Positions 50,463-60,429 of a stretch of 64,000 nucleotides of DNA are shown piece after piece. Position 1 is the first letter of the stretch; each line of letters opens with the position of its first letter. The stretch is from Luteimonas sp. RC10 (GTDB lineage Bacteria; Pseudomonadota; Gammaproteobacteria; Xanthomonadales; Xanthomonadaceae). Location of the stretch: the NCBI RefSeq assembly GCF_014192745.1, contig NZ_JACHYJ010000008.1, forward strand, positions 228,034 to 292,033, read 5' to 3'. A model generated the notes under the pieces. The model had not been told where the DNA came from and did no database searches. It was given only the letters and a program-made list of their open reading frames with translations. The position numbers were made by a program, and so were the translations under genes.

Positions 50463-50478
50463 GTATTACAGGTAGACA

Positions 50479-50508
50479 CGAAAAGGCCGCCCGAAGGCGG
50501 CCTTTTCG
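50479..50508 (-). terminator. Intrinsic terminator after sucD
   Basis: AAAAGGCCGCC and GGCGGCCTTTT around a CGAA loop, extended by a CG pair at each end. It lies 25 bp after the sucD stop, with a T run on the - strand. Confidence 0.9.
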
Positions 50509-50532
50509 ACAAGCGCCGGTGACCCGGATCGC

Positions 50533-51405
50533 TTACTTGACCAGCTCGGCGATCGCCGCACCCAGGTCGCCCGGCGAACGGACGGTCTTCACACCGGCCG
50601 CTTCCATCGCCTTGAACTTGCCCTCGGCCGTGCCCGAGCCGCCCGACGCGATCGCGCCGGCGTGGCCCATGCGCTTGCCCGGAGGGGCCGAGGCGCCGGC
50701 GATGAAGCCCACGACCGGCTTCTTGACGTGCGCCTTGATGTACTCGGCGCCTGCTTCCTCGGCGTCGCCGCCGATCTCGCCGACCATGATGATGCCCTCG
50801 GTCTGCGGGTCCTCGTTGAACAGCTTCAGGCAGTCGACGAAGTTCAGGCCGTTGATCGGGTCGCCACCGATGCCGATGACCGTCGACTGGCCCAGGCCCG
50901 CCGCGGTGGTCTGCTTGACGGCTTCATAGGTCAGCGTGCCCGAGCGCGAGACGATGCCGATCTTGCCCGGCATGTGGATGTGGCCGGGCATGATGCCGAT
51001 CTTGCACTCGCCCGGGGTGATCACACCGGGGCAGTTCGGACCGACCAGCGTGACATCAGGGTGCGACTTGAGCACGTTCTTCACCCGCAGCATGTCGAGC
51101 ACCGGGATGCCCTCGGTGATGCACACGATGACCTTGATGCCGGCCGCTGCGGCCTCGAGGATCGCGTCGGCCGCGAACGGCGGCGGCACGTAGATCACCG
51201 ACGCATCGGCGCCGGTGGCTTCGACCGCTTCGCGCACGGTGTTGAACACCGGCAGGTTGATGTGGGTGGTGCCGCCCTTGCCGGGGGTCACGCCGCCGAC
51301 GACCTGGGTGCCGTACTCGACCATCTGGGTCGCGTGGAAGGTGCCCTGCTGGCCGGTGAAGCCCTGCACGATGACCTTCGTATTCTTGTTGATCAGAACA
51401 GACAT
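50533..51405 (-). CDS. sucD: Succinyl-CoA synthetase alpha subunit
   Basis: With SucC converts succinyl-CoA to succinate with nucleotide triphosphate formation in the TCA cycle. The 290-residue product has the CoA-binding region ([20 protein letters not shown]), [19 protein letters not shown] and the phospho-histidine loop [17 protein letters not shown]. Start is [11 protein letters not shown] at 51405, 25 bp after sucC. Confidence 0.97.
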   Translation of the reverse strand: MSVLINKNTKVIVQGFTGQQGTFHATQMVEYGTQVVGGVTPGKGGTTHINLPVFNTVREAVEATGADASVIYVPPPFAADAILEAAAAGIKVIVCITEGIPVLDMLRVKNVLKSHPDVTLVGPNCPGVITPGECKIGIMPGHIHMPGKIGIVSRSGTLTYEAVKQTTAAGLGQSTVIGIGGDPINGLNFVDCLKLFNEDPQTEGIIMVGEIGGDAEEAGAEYIKAHVKKPVVGFIAGASAPPGKRMGHAGAIASGGSGTAEGKFKAMEAAGVKTVRSPGDLGAAIAELVK

Positions 51406-51430
51406 TGAATGATTTCCTGGTCGCGTGGGG

Positions 51431-52594
<1,164 letters not shown>

Positions 52595-52733
52595 GTGGGG
52601 TCCGTACGGGAAGGAAATGTCGCCGACCGCCGGCGGGCGCACAGGGCGCGGCGGGCCGACGGGGTCCGCCATTCTCGCGCATGCGCGCCCGCCGGGCAAA
52701 ACCGGGGGACGGCCGGGACTGTCGGGGCCTGCC

Positions 52734-52739
52734 TATACT
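52734..52739 (+). promoter_or_regulatory. Candidate -10 box for pilS
   Basis: TATACT 29 bp before the pilS GTG, placing the transcript start near 52746. The -35 is weak. Confidence 0.4.
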
Positions 52740-52767
52740 GGCGCCAGACCGTCCCCCTGGAGCCCCC

Positions 52768-54363
52768 GTGCCGCTGGCCGCCCCCGCGATGTCCCGGTCG
52801 CTGATGCAGCGCGAACTGGCCCTGTTCTCGCTCTACCGGGTCCTCGAGGCCGCACTGCTGGCGCTGGTCGTCTTCAGCCCCTGGGGCGAGGCGCTGGGCG
52901 GCGTGGAGATCGCCGCGATCGCGGTGCCGGTGAGCCTGGGCTACCTGGTCGCCTCGGTCGGCCTGTTGATCCACGCCCGTGCGCCCAACCCAGACTACGC
53001 CGCCCACGCGACGGTCGGCATCGGCGTGGACATCCTGGTCGCAGCGCTGACCAGCCATGCTGCGCCCGATGTCGCGCCCGGTGTGGCGATGCTGCTGCTG
53101 TTCAACGTCGCGGCAGCCTCGCTGTTCGTGAACCTGCGCGTCAGTCTGCTGATCTGCGTGGCGGCAGCCGCCTCGCTGCTGATCGGCCCGCTCGTGGGGC
53201 TGACCAGCGCGCGCGCGCCGACGCGTCCGGTCGCCGAGCCGCTGATGTTCGCGCTCGGCCTGTTCGCCGCCGCCTCGCTGACCCGGCTGCTGGGCAAGCA
53301 GATCCGCGAAAGCCAAGCGCTGGCCGACCACCACGAGGCCGAGGCCGAGAGCCTGGCCGAGATCAACGAGCTGATCATCCGGCGCATGCAGACCGGCGTG
53401 CTGCTCGTCGACGGCGCCGGTCATGTGCGCCGGGCCAACGAGGCTGCACTCGCCCTGCTCGACGCCGACGGCGACCCGCATGGCCGCCCGCTATCGCGCC
53501 TGTCGCCGCCGCTGGCGCTGCGCCTGGCCAGTTGGCTGCGCAGCGGCAGCAGTGACGACGCCCCGCTCGCACTGCGCGAGCATGTCGATGTCATGCCGCG
53601 GTTCGTGCGCCTGCTCGCCGACGGCGACAACACCCTGGTCTTTCTCGACGACACCTCGCTGGTCACCCGCCGCGCCGAGTCGCTGACCCTCGCCACGATG
53701 GGCCGGTTCTCCGCCAGCCTCGCCCACGAGATCCGCAACCCGCTGGCGGCGATCAGCTACGCGACGCAACTGCTCGAAGAATCGGACGCCATCCAGGACG
53801 GCGATCGCCGCCTGTTGCAGATCGTCCACCAGCAGTGTGTGCGCACCAACGGCATCGTCGAGAGCGTGCTCGGCCTGGCGCGGCGTGAGCGCGCGCGCCC
53901 CGAGCCCGTCGAGCTGGTGGCCGCCACGCACGCCTTCGTGCAGGACTACCGCCTGATCGTCACCGACGACAACGCCAGCCTGGACGTGGACTGCGAGAGC
54001 GCCTGCGTGCGCGCCGTGGTCGACCCACGCCATCTGCACCAGGTGCTCACCGCACTGGTCAACAACGCCGTGCGCTACGGTCGCCAGCCCGGCGAACCGG
54101 CCCGCATCACCTTGCGCGTCGAGGACGGCGAGCGCCCCTGCATCAGCGTGTGCGATCACGGCCCCGGCATCGAGGACACCGCCTTGGCGCAGCTGTTCCG
54201 CCCCTTCTTCACGACCTCCGAAAGCGGCACGGGCCTGGGCCTCTACATCGCCCACGAGCTGTGCCGCGCCAACGAAGCGCGGCTCGACTACGTTCCGGTA
54301 CCGGGCGGCGGCGCGTGCTTCCGGATCGCGCTGTCGGCGCGACGCGCCGCGCTGCGCGGCTGA
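52768..54363 (+). CDS. pilS: Sensor histidine kinase PilS
   Basis: PilS senses pilin in the inner membrane and controls PilR phosphorylation. The 531-residue product has about six membrane segments (residues 25-195), a PAS-like linker (MQTGVLLVDGAGHVRRANEA), an H-box (FSASLAHEIRNPLAAISYAT) and HATPase motifs (LVNNAVRYG, DHGPGIED, FFTTSESGTGLGLYIAHEL). The GTG start has GGAG five bases upstream; MSRSLMQ seven codons in is an alternative. pilR follows, and the target gene pilA is 4 kb on. Confidence 0.92.
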   Translation: MPLAAPAMSRSLMQRELALFSLYRVLEAALLALVVFSPWGEALGGVEIAAIAVPVSLGYLVASVGLLIHARAPNPDYAAHATVGIGVDILVAALTSHAAPDVAPGVAMLLLFNVAAASLFVNLRVSLLICVAAAASLLIGPLVGLTSARAPTRPVAEPLMFALGLFAAASLTRLLGKQIRESQALADHHEAEAESLAEINELIIRRMQTGVLLVDGAGHVRRANEAALALLDADGDPHGRPLSRLSPPLALRLASWLRSGSSDDAPLALREHVDVMPRFVRLLADGDNTLVFLDDTSLVTRRAESLTLATMGRFSASLAHEIRNPLAAISYATQLLEESDAIQDGDRRLLQIVHQQCVRTNGIVESVLGLARRERARPEPVELVAATHAFVQDYRLIVTDDNASLDVDCESACVRAVVDPRHLHQVLTALVNNAVRYGRQPGEPARITLRVEDGERPCISVCDHGPGIEDTALAQLFRPFFTTSESGTGLGLYIAHELCRANEARLDYVPVPGGGACFRIALSARRAALRG

Positions 54364-54447
54364 ACCGCAGCCGGCCCCACGCGCAGGCCCGGGCGACGAG
54401 GAAAACGCACGAACCCTCACGAAAACAGGGCTAACGGCCGCGTTCGG

Positions 54448-54481
54448 TGTGACCGGCGTCACCAGTGTGACCCTCGTCACT
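54448..54481 (+). promoter_or_regulatory. Two tandem CRP/Clp-like sites upstream of pilR
   Basis: TGTGACCGGCGTCACC (54448-54463) and TGTGACCCTCGTCACT (54466-54481) both match TGTGA-N6-TCAC(A), the CRP/Clp consensus, in tandem at an 18-bp offset. Further GTCAC words follow at 54495 and 54505. They lie 61-94 bp before the pilR ATG. Clp is the Xanthomonas CRP homologue that responds to cyclic di-GMP. Confidence 0.55.
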
Positions 54482-54541
54482 ATTGGCAAAAGCTGTCACT
54501 ATGGGTCACTCCGCAAAAGCCAAGCGCCCAGCCAGATTTCG

Positions 54542-55939
54542 ATGAGCGAGCACCGCAGCGCCCTGATCGTCGACGACGAACACGACATCCGCGAACTGCT
54601 GGTCCTCACGCTGGGCCGCATGGGCCTGCGCACCGATACCGCGCCCAATCTCGCGGCCGCCCGCGAGCTGCTGGCCAACGGCCGCTACGACCTGTGCCTG
54701 ACCGACATGCGCCTGCCCGACGGCTCGGGCCTGGACCTGGTCGGCGAGATCAACACGCGGTTTCCCGGCACCCCGGTCGCGGTGATCACCGCCTACGGCA
54801 ACGTCGAGGCCGCCGTCGATGCGCTGAAGGCCGGCGCCTTCGATTTCGTCAGCAAGCCGGTCGACATCAACGTGCTGCGCGGCCTCGTGCGCCAGGCCCT
54901 GGAACTGGGCGAGCGCGGCCGCCACAGCGACGACGCGGCCGGCGGCCGCCTGCTCGGCAAGTCCGAGGCCATGGTCACGCTGCGCAACACACTGGCCAAG
55001 GTTGCACGCAGCCAGGCGCCGGTCTGCATCAACGGCGAATCGGGCACCGGCAAGGAGCTCGTCGCGCGCATGCTGCATGCGCAGAGCGCGCGTGCCGGCG
55101 GGCCGTTCGTACCGGTCAATTGCGGCGCGATTCCCACCGAACTGATGGAAAGCGAGTTCTTCGGGCACCGCAAGGGCAGTTTCACCGGCGCGCACAGCGA
55201 CAAGCCCGGTCTGTTCCAGGCGGCCGAAGGCGGCACGCTGTTCCTTGATGAAGTGGCCGAACTGCCGCTGCCGATGCAGGTCAAGCTGCTGCGCGCGATC
55301 CAGGAAAAATCGGTGCGCCCGGTCGGCGCCTCGACCGAAGTGCAGGTCGACGTGCGCATCCTCTCGGCCACGCACAAGGACCTGGCGACGCTGGTCGACG
55401 AAGGCCGCTTCCGCCACGACCTCTACTACCGCATCAACGTCATCGGCCTGACCGTGCCGCCACTGCGCGAACGCGCCGGCGACCTGCCGCTGCTGTCGGA
55501 CGCCATCCTGCGCCGGCTCGCCCAGGCCATGCGCCGCCCGGCGCCCGTGCTCGCGCCGGACGCGATCGCCGCCCTCGAGGCGCATGCCTTTCCCGGCAAT
55601 ATCCGAGAACTGGAAAACATCCTCGAACGCGCCCTGGCAATGGCCGACGGTGACCGCATCACCGCCGCCGACCTGCACCTGCCGACCGCCCAGCCCGGCA
55701 TGGCCGGCAGCAGCGCCGTCGCAGCCCAGACCGGCGCCCGCCTGCCGCCCGACCCGCGCACGCTCAGCCCCTACGAGACCGCCGGCACGGCGCTGCCCTC
55801 CTACATCGAGGACATCGAGCGCGCCGCGATCCAGCAGGCACTGCAGGAAAACCGCTACAACAAGACCAAGACCGCAGCCGTGCTCGGCATCACCTTCCGC
55901 GCCCTGCGCTACAAGCTCAAGAAGCTCGGCATCGACTAA
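54542..55939 (+). CDS. pilR: Sigma-54 response regulator PilR
   Basis: Activates RpoN-dependent pilA transcription. The 465-residue NtrC-family protein has a receiver domain (IVDDEHDIRELL, phospho-acceptor in CLTDMRLPDGSGL, KPVD), an AAA+ domain with Walker A (GESGTGKELVA), the sigma-54 contact GAFTGA-type loop (GSFTGAHSDKPG), and a Fis-type helix-turn-helix (KTKTAAVLGITFRALRYKLK). The start MSEHRSAL is taken after the CRP-like sites. It converges on the GGDEF gene across a palindromic repeat. Confidence 0.94.
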   Translation: MSEHRSALIVDDEHDIRELLVLTLGRMGLRTDTAPNLAAARELLANGRYDLCLTDMRLPDGSGLDLVGEINTRFPGTPVAVITAYGNVEAAVDALKAGAFDFVSKPVDINVLRGLVRQALELGERGRHSDDAAGGRLLGKSEAMVTLRNTLAKVARSQAPVCINGESGTGKELVARMLHAQSARAGGPFVPVNCGAIPTELMESEFFGHRKGSFTGAHSDKPGLFQAAEGGTLFLDEVAELPLPMQVKLLRAIQEKSVRPVGASTEVQVDVRILSATHKDLATLVDEGRFRHDLYYRINVIGLTVPPLRERAGDLPLLSDAILRRLAQAMRRPAPVLAPDAIAALEAHAFPGNIRELENILERALAMADGDRITAADLHLPTAQPGMAGSSAVAAQTGARLPPDPRTLSPYETAGTALPSYIEDIERAAIQQALQENRYNKTKTAAVLGITFRALRYKLKKLGID

Positions 55940-55953
55940 AACCGGGCCAAAGC

Positions 55954-56006
55954 AAAACCGGGGTCAGAGTGCAATTTCCTCGAAATTGCACTCTGACCCC
56001 GGTTTT
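55954..56006. repeat. Perfect palindromic repeat acting as bidirectional terminator
   Basis: Two 25-bp arms (55954-55978 and 55982-56006), each containing AAAACCGGGGTCAGAGT and GCAATTTC, face each other around three bases. The structure ends in AAAA/TTTT on both strands and lies between the converging pilR and GGDEF stops, so it probably terminates both. Partial copies occur at 6848, 50405 and 63903. Confidence 0.85.
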
Positions 56007-56011
56007 CTGGA

Positions 56012-57946
56012 TCACGGCCGGCTCGCCGTCTCCTGCCGCACCGGCCCGCCACCGCCTCGGGTGCCCCCCGCCGCCTTGGGCCGCACCTGCGACCAATCCA
56101 TCGGCCGGTTACCGCCGATCTCGATCCAGCCCTGCTGCAGGGCATGGCCGGGGTTGTCCAGGACGCTGTAGACATCGACGCCATCGCCGGCTTCCAGGCC
56201 CCAGACGCCTGCCCAGGCATTGCGGCCGGCCCGCTTGGCCACGTAGAGCGCACGATCTGCAACCCGGATCGCGTCCTGCCAGCGCGGCGTATCGCTCGGG
56301 AACACCGGTAGCGACGACACGCCCGTCGAGACCGTCAGCGGCAGCGTGCCGCCGCGGCCGTCATCCACGCGCAGCCGCTCGACTTGCCGGCGCAGATGTT
56401 CGGCCAGTGCGAACGCGGCCATGCGCGACGTATCGCCGCGCGCCACCAGAAACTCCTCCCCCCCCCAGCGCGCCACCACGTCACCCACATCGCAGGCCTC
56501 ACGCAGGCAACGCGCAATCTGCGACAGCGCCGCGTCGCCGATGTCATGCCCGAAGCGGTCGTTGATCGACTTGAATGCGTCCACATCCAGCAACAGCAGC
56601 GCTGCACGCCGGCCGTCGGCGGTCAGCGCCTGCAGCGCGCCATCGGCGGCCCGACGATTCATCAGCCCGGTCAGCGGATCGGTCGTGCTCAACTCCGCCA
56701 GGCGATGCTTTTGCCGGCGCGTGCGGACCAACAGCACCAGCGAGACCAGCGCAATGATCGCCAGCGCAGCCAGCCCGAGGTCGCGCAATAGCCGTGCCCG
56801 GGAAGCGTCCTGCCGCGCAAGGACCTGCTCGGGCTGCAATTCCCGTGCTGCCGTTGCCTGCAGTCGCGCCAGCTTCTGCGCAGTCTTCTCGCGCCCTTCG
56901 GCACGGTCGAGTGCGCGCGCCCGGCCAGCGTAGTCGGCAGCAATCTGGGCCTCCCCACTGGCGCTTGCGATGTCTGCCAACAGATACAAGCTATCGCGTT
57001 GCTCCATCGGCATTTTGCCGGCTTCCGCCAAGCGCAATGCTTGCTCGGCACTCTCCCGGGCAGCCCCCATGCGCTCCAGCCCAAGCGAGACGCGCGCCAG
57101 TCGCTGCAGTGCCACCACCTCGCCTGCTGCATCTCCAAGTTCGCGCAAACGCACCAACACGTCCTGCAACTGCGTCTGGGCCTTGGGCAGTTCGCCCTTC
57201 AGACGAAGGATCTCCGCACGATGGCTTGCGATGCGTATCTGGATCAGCGCCAGTTCGGGGAACTTAGCCGCAGCGACATCGGCCTCCTGAAACAATGCGG
57301 CGGCCTCGTCGATCTGGCCAAGCAGCAACAATGTGTAACCAAGCTCGTATCCCAGCACGACTCGTTGCGGGATCATCGGCTGGCCGGGGGCGGACGCCAA
57401 GCGGTACGCCTGACGATAGTAACCAAGGGCACCTTCGGGATCGTCAAAATCAGTAACACGCAACTGCGCAATCGTAGACAGCGATGCGATCTGCAACCTG
57501 ATGTCTCCGTCCTGCAACGCTTGTGCCTGCATGTCCTCCAGGATGCCCATGGCCTGAGCGCCACGCCCTGAACGGATCAGCAGCATGGCCGCAGGAAACC
57601 GCCCGCGTTGTCGCTCATTGATCGAAAGCGCGTCCGACTCGAGCAACGCCATCACCACATCGGTTGTGGCGGCACCATCCTCACCCCGCCCCAGGACAAA
57701 CTGAGCAATCCCCATGCAGGCAGTCGCCATGAGCCTAGGCGCCGCCTCAAGACGAGGCTGCCCCAGGACGCCCTCAGCAGCCGCAATCGCCTCTTCCGGG
57801 CGCAACTGCGAAAGACGCTCGCACCGCTGAATTTCGGCAACGTGAGGCAGCGCAGCCGGCACCCCCTGGGAGCGCGCAGCGCTCGATATGCCCAACAAAG
57901 CAAGGAGCATCACGCCTGCAAGGCGTTGGAAAGTGCATAAGCGCAT
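56012..57946 (-). CDS. TPR-GGDEF diguanylate cyclase, membrane-bound
   Basis: A 644-residue protein with an N-terminal signal peptide (MRLCTFQRLAGVMLLALLGI), a periplasmic region of TPR-like helices (about residues 40-370, with ALGYYRQAYRLAS and AAALFQEADVAAAKFPEL), one membrane segment (LAALAIIALVSLVLLV, about 400) and a C-terminal GGDEF domain with active GGEEF (WGGEEFLVARG). It should make cyclic di-GMP in response to a periplasmic signal. It is divergent from the histidine kinase at 58033. Confidence 0.92.
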   Translation of the reverse strand: MRLCTFQRLAGVMLLALLGISSAARSQGVPAALPHVAEIQRCERLSQLRPEEAIAAAEGVLGQPRLEAAPRLMATACMGIAQFVLGRGEDGAATTDVVMALLESDALSINERQRGRFPAAMLLIRSGRGAQAMGILEDMQAQALQDGDIRLQIASLSTIAQLRVTDFDDPEGALGYYRQAYRLASAPGQPMIPQRVVLGYELGYTLLLLGQIDEAAALFQEADVAAAKFPELALIQIRIASHRAEILRLKGELPKAQTQLQDVLVRLRELGDAAGEVVALQRLARVSLGLERMGAARESAEQALRLAEAGKMPMEQRDSLYLLADIASASGEAQIAADYAGRARALDRAEGREKTAQKLARLQATAARELQPEQVLARQDASRARLLRDLGLAALAIIALVSLVLLVRTRRQKHRLAELSTTDPLTGLMNRRAADGALQALTADGRRAALLLLDVDAFKSINDRFGHDIGDAALSQIARCLREACDVGDVVARWGGEEFLVARGDTSRMAAFALAEHLRRQVERLRVDDGRGGTLPLTVSTGVSSLPVFPSDTPRWQDAIRVADRALYVAKRAGRNAWAGVWGLEAGDGVDVYSVLDNPGHALQQGWIEIGGNRPMDWSQVRPKAAGGTRGGGGPVRQETASRP

Positions 57947-58004
57947 CAGTGACCTCGGATACAGCGGGGGTGTATCGCCGTGGCATGGCGGGCCGCGACG
58001 CCAA

Positions 58005-58010
58005 TATAAT
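58005..58010 (+). promoter_or_regulatory. -10 box for the orphan histidine kinase
   Basis: Perfect TATAAT 22 bp before the start codon. No good -35 is seen, so activation by a regulator is possible. Confidence 0.45.
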
Positions 58011-58032
58011 CGCCAACAGGGGGGAGGATCAC

Positions 58033-59514
58033 ATGCGGACAGGTTCAGCAAACAGGATGCGCGACCCGGCGCCGCCTTCGGGCACGTCGCCGGCCGCGGG
58101 ACGCGCGACCGGAGTTGCGACGCCCACCATCGCCGCCGAGCACCGTACTGCATCCATGCTGCAATGGGTGCTCGTGATCTGCGGCCTCTACCAGCCTGTT
58201 GCGACCGCTGTCGCCTGGTGGCGCTTCGACGGCCTGCTAGATGCCGCTTCGCTAGCCCTGGCTGCCGCCCATACAGCGTTGCTATGGGGCTGCTTCATCG
58301 CCGCACGGCGGGACGCACTGCGTCCGGCGGCCCGGGCATTTGTGTTCGGGAGCCTGTTTGTACTGTCGATTGCCTATTCGCGCTGGGGTCTGGCCTTGCA
58401 GGGACCGCAGCATTGGCTGCAGTTACTTCCGGTGCTCGCCGGCGCCGTACTGCTCGGGCGCCGGACGCTTTGGATCGCCGTGGTCTGGATGGCCGTACTC
58501 GTGGCCATTGGCGCCTGGAAGGACGCGCAACCGTTCCTGTTCGCACCGGGACATGCCATCGGCGTGGCCATGGCAGGTCTCTCGGCAGCACTTGGTCTGG
58601 CCCTCGTCGCCTTCGTCATCGACCAGGCCCTGATTGCCCTGCACCAGAGCCTGGACCTCGCCCGCCAGCGGGGCGCCGAACTCGCGCGCGCCCGCGACCG
58701 TCTGCTGCTGGAGATCGAACAGCGCGAGCGTCAGCAGACCCAGTTGCTGCACGCCCAGAAGATGGAGGCCGTCGGCCGCCTGGCCTCGACCATCGCCCAC
58801 GACTTCAACCACCTGCTGGCCCTGGTCATGGGCCACGCCGGCCGCGGCCTGGCCAGCGACGACCCCGCGGAGATGAAGGCGGCCTTGCGCAGCGCCGAAT
58901 CCGCCGCGCGCCGCGCCGGCGAAGCCAGCCACCGGCTGGTCGATTTCAGCCGCCACGAGGACAGCGCGCCCGAGGCCTTCGACGCCGTCGAGGCCATTGC
59001 CGACCTCGAGCCCGTGCTGAGGCAGACCTTTCTGCCCGGCGTGGACGTGACCCTTGACCTCGACCCGGGCGCTCCGCTTGCGATCCACTTCGACCGCGCC
59101 CACCTCGAACTGATCCTGCTGGGCCTGGCGGCCAACGCCCAGCAAGCCATGCCCGACGGCGGGCAGTTCACGCTGTCCGTTGCCGCCTACGCCCTCGACC
59201 GCGTCGAGATCATCGCCCGCGACACCGGACGCGGCATGGACGCCACCACCCGCGCGCGCTGCTTCGAACCGTTCTTCACCACCCGCCCCGCCGCCCAGGC
59301 CACCGGCCTCGGCCTGGCCGTCGCCGCCCACCTCGTCCGCGAGGCCGGCGGCGACATCACCGTCGAGAGCGCGCCAGGCCAGGGCAGCGCCTTCCGCATC
59401 GTGCTGCCGCGGCAAGAACAGGTGCCTGATACCGCACGTACCGGCAGCAGCCGCAGGCCGCGGGTCTCGAGCCAGGCGCTTCGGCAGCGGCCCGCGGCCG
59501 GGGAGCAGGGCTGA
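58033..59514 (+). CDS. Orphan membrane histidine kinase
   Basis: A 493-residue kinase. It has five to six hydrophobic segments in residues 40-205 (MLQWVLVICGLYQPVATAVA, ALALAAAHTALLWGCFIA-like run and others), a coiled linker, an H-box of the AHDFN type (STIAHDFNHLLALVMGHAGR) and HATPase motifs (LAANAQQAM, RDTGRGMD, FFTTRPAAQATGLGLAVAAH). No response regulator is adjacent. The ATG has GGAGGATC upstream. It is divergent from the TPR-GGDEF gene and lies before pilA, so a pilus-related role is possible but not shown. Confidence 0.88.
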   Translation: MRTGSANRMRDPAPPSGTSPAAGRATGVATPTIAAEHRTASMLQWVLVICGLYQPVATAVAWWRFDGLLDAASLALAAAHTALLWGCFIAARRDALRPAARAFVFGSLFVLSIAYSRWGLALQGPQHWLQLLPVLAGAVLLGRRTLWIAVVWMAVLVAIGAWKDAQPFLFAPGHAIGVAMAGLSAALGLALVAFVIDQALIALHQSLDLARQRGAELARARDRLLLEIEQRERQQTQLLHAQKMEAVGRLASTIAHDFNHLLALVMGHAGRGLASDDPAEMKAALRSAESAARRAGEASHRLVDFSRHEDSAPEAFDAVEAIADLEPVLRQTFLPGVDVTLDLDPGAPLAIHFDRAHLELILLGLAANAQQAMPDGGQFTLSVAAYALDRVEIIARDTGRGMDATTRARCFEPFFTTRPAAQATGLGLAVAAHLVREAGGDITVESAPGQGSAFRIVLPRQEQVPDTARTGSSRRPRVSSQALRQRPAAGEQG

Positions 59515-59855
59515 GCCAGCCTGTGCTGTGACATTCGCGGCTTTTTGATCTTGCACAGGTCGCCTCCATACACCTTCGCGAGATCAACCTCGTCGCTGGG
59601 CGGGACCTGCGGACGGACCATGACAGTCGGTCCAATCCCCGCTCAAGTTCACTGGAAGCGCTGCCGATATCACGTTTGCCTAGTGGCACTCACGCCGCCA
59701 GAACATCAATCTGCGACCGCAGTCACATCGACGAGCAGCCATCGCCTGACGCGAAACGTCACAAGCCGACCTTGCTCGACAGCTTCGGGGCAGAACGCTC
59801 ACGCTTGTTCACCCAAAACGCCTTCAGAAGGCGCAAGTCTCCGCGTTCGCACGAT

Positions 59856-59870
59856 TGGCACGACCCATGC
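59856..59870 (+). promoter_or_regulatory. Sigma-54 promoter for pilA
   Basis: TGGCACGACCCATGC matches the -24/-12 consensus with GG and GC exactly 12 bp apart. The start of transcription would be near 59882, giving a leader of about 87 bases. This fits control by PilSR. The rest of the 454-bp gap before pilA (from 59515) holds no gene; an inverted repeat CCTGTGC...GCACAGG spans about 59520-59559. Confidence 0.75.
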
Positions 59871-59968
59871 GATACCCCTGATGCACGTGCATGTTGCACG
59901 GCTGCCCACGGATCGGCACCCGCCGCCTTCCAGGCACGTGAATCCATCCACCCTTGGGGAGTTGCTCC

Positions 59969-60370
59969 ATGAAGACGCAGAAAGGTTTCACCCTGATCGA
60001 ACTGATGATCGTCGTTGCGATCATCGCCATCCTGGCCGCGATCGCACTGCCGGCGTACAACAACTACCGCGTCAAGGCAGCCGAGAATGCTTGCCTCGGT
60101 GAAGCCAAGGCATATATGAACTCGGCCGTGTCTGCGGTTCATGCCAACATGACTATCGATACCTACGCACCGAAAGCATGCTCCGCTATCTCGGCTCCGA
60201 TCACCGCAACCAACGTTGCCAGCGGCGCGACCATCACGTTTACCGCTACGGCGAATCCCGCAGGTCAGAAGAACACGACCTGTAACGCCGGCACGGCCAG
60301 CTGCGCATTGGCGGCAACGGGCACCAGCACCAGCTCGAGCTCGAGCTCGGGCGGCACCACTGGCGGCTGA
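59969..60370 (+). CDS. pilA: Type IV major pilin PilA with serine-rich tail
   Basis: The 133-residue prepilin starts [20 protein letters not shown], with PilD cleavage after Gly 6, Phe as first mature residue and Glu 5 intact. Cysteines at 42, 71, 105 and 112 could form two disulfides; the last pair would make the D-loop. The C-terminus after the D-loop is unusual, [17 protein letters not shown], with six serines encoded by a three-fold AGCTCG hexamer. A sigma-54 promoter lies upstream and a strong terminator follows. It should be the main pilus subunit. Confidence 0.94.
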   Translation: MKTQKGFTLIELMIVVAIIAILAAIALPAYNNYRVKAAENACLGEAKAYMNSAVSAVHANMTIDTYAPKACSAISAPITATNVASGATITFTATANPAGQKNTTCNAGTASCALAATGTSTSSSSSSGGTTGG

Positions 60371-60396
60371 TAAGCAGCACATCGATTAACAAGATG

Positions 60397-60422
60397 AAGG
60401 GGGCCTTGCCCCCTTTTTCTTT
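60397..60422 (+). terminator. Intrinsic terminator after pilA
   Basis: AAGGGGGC and GCCCCCTT form an 8-bp stem with a three-base loop, followed by TTTCTTTT. It lies 27 bp after the pilA stop and just before the next gene, which would depend on readthrough or a separate promoter. Confidence 0.92.
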
Positions 60423-60429
60423 TCAACCC

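Noticed and set aside
52698..52714. Another copy of the AAAACCGGGG repeat before pilS
   Set aside because: Only about ten bases match and there is no opposing arm; chance similarity in GC-rich DNA.
54483..54500. Sigma-54 promoter for pilR (TTGGCAAAAGCTGTCA)
   Set aside because: The -24 half is fair, but there is no TTGC-like -12 element at the required spacing.
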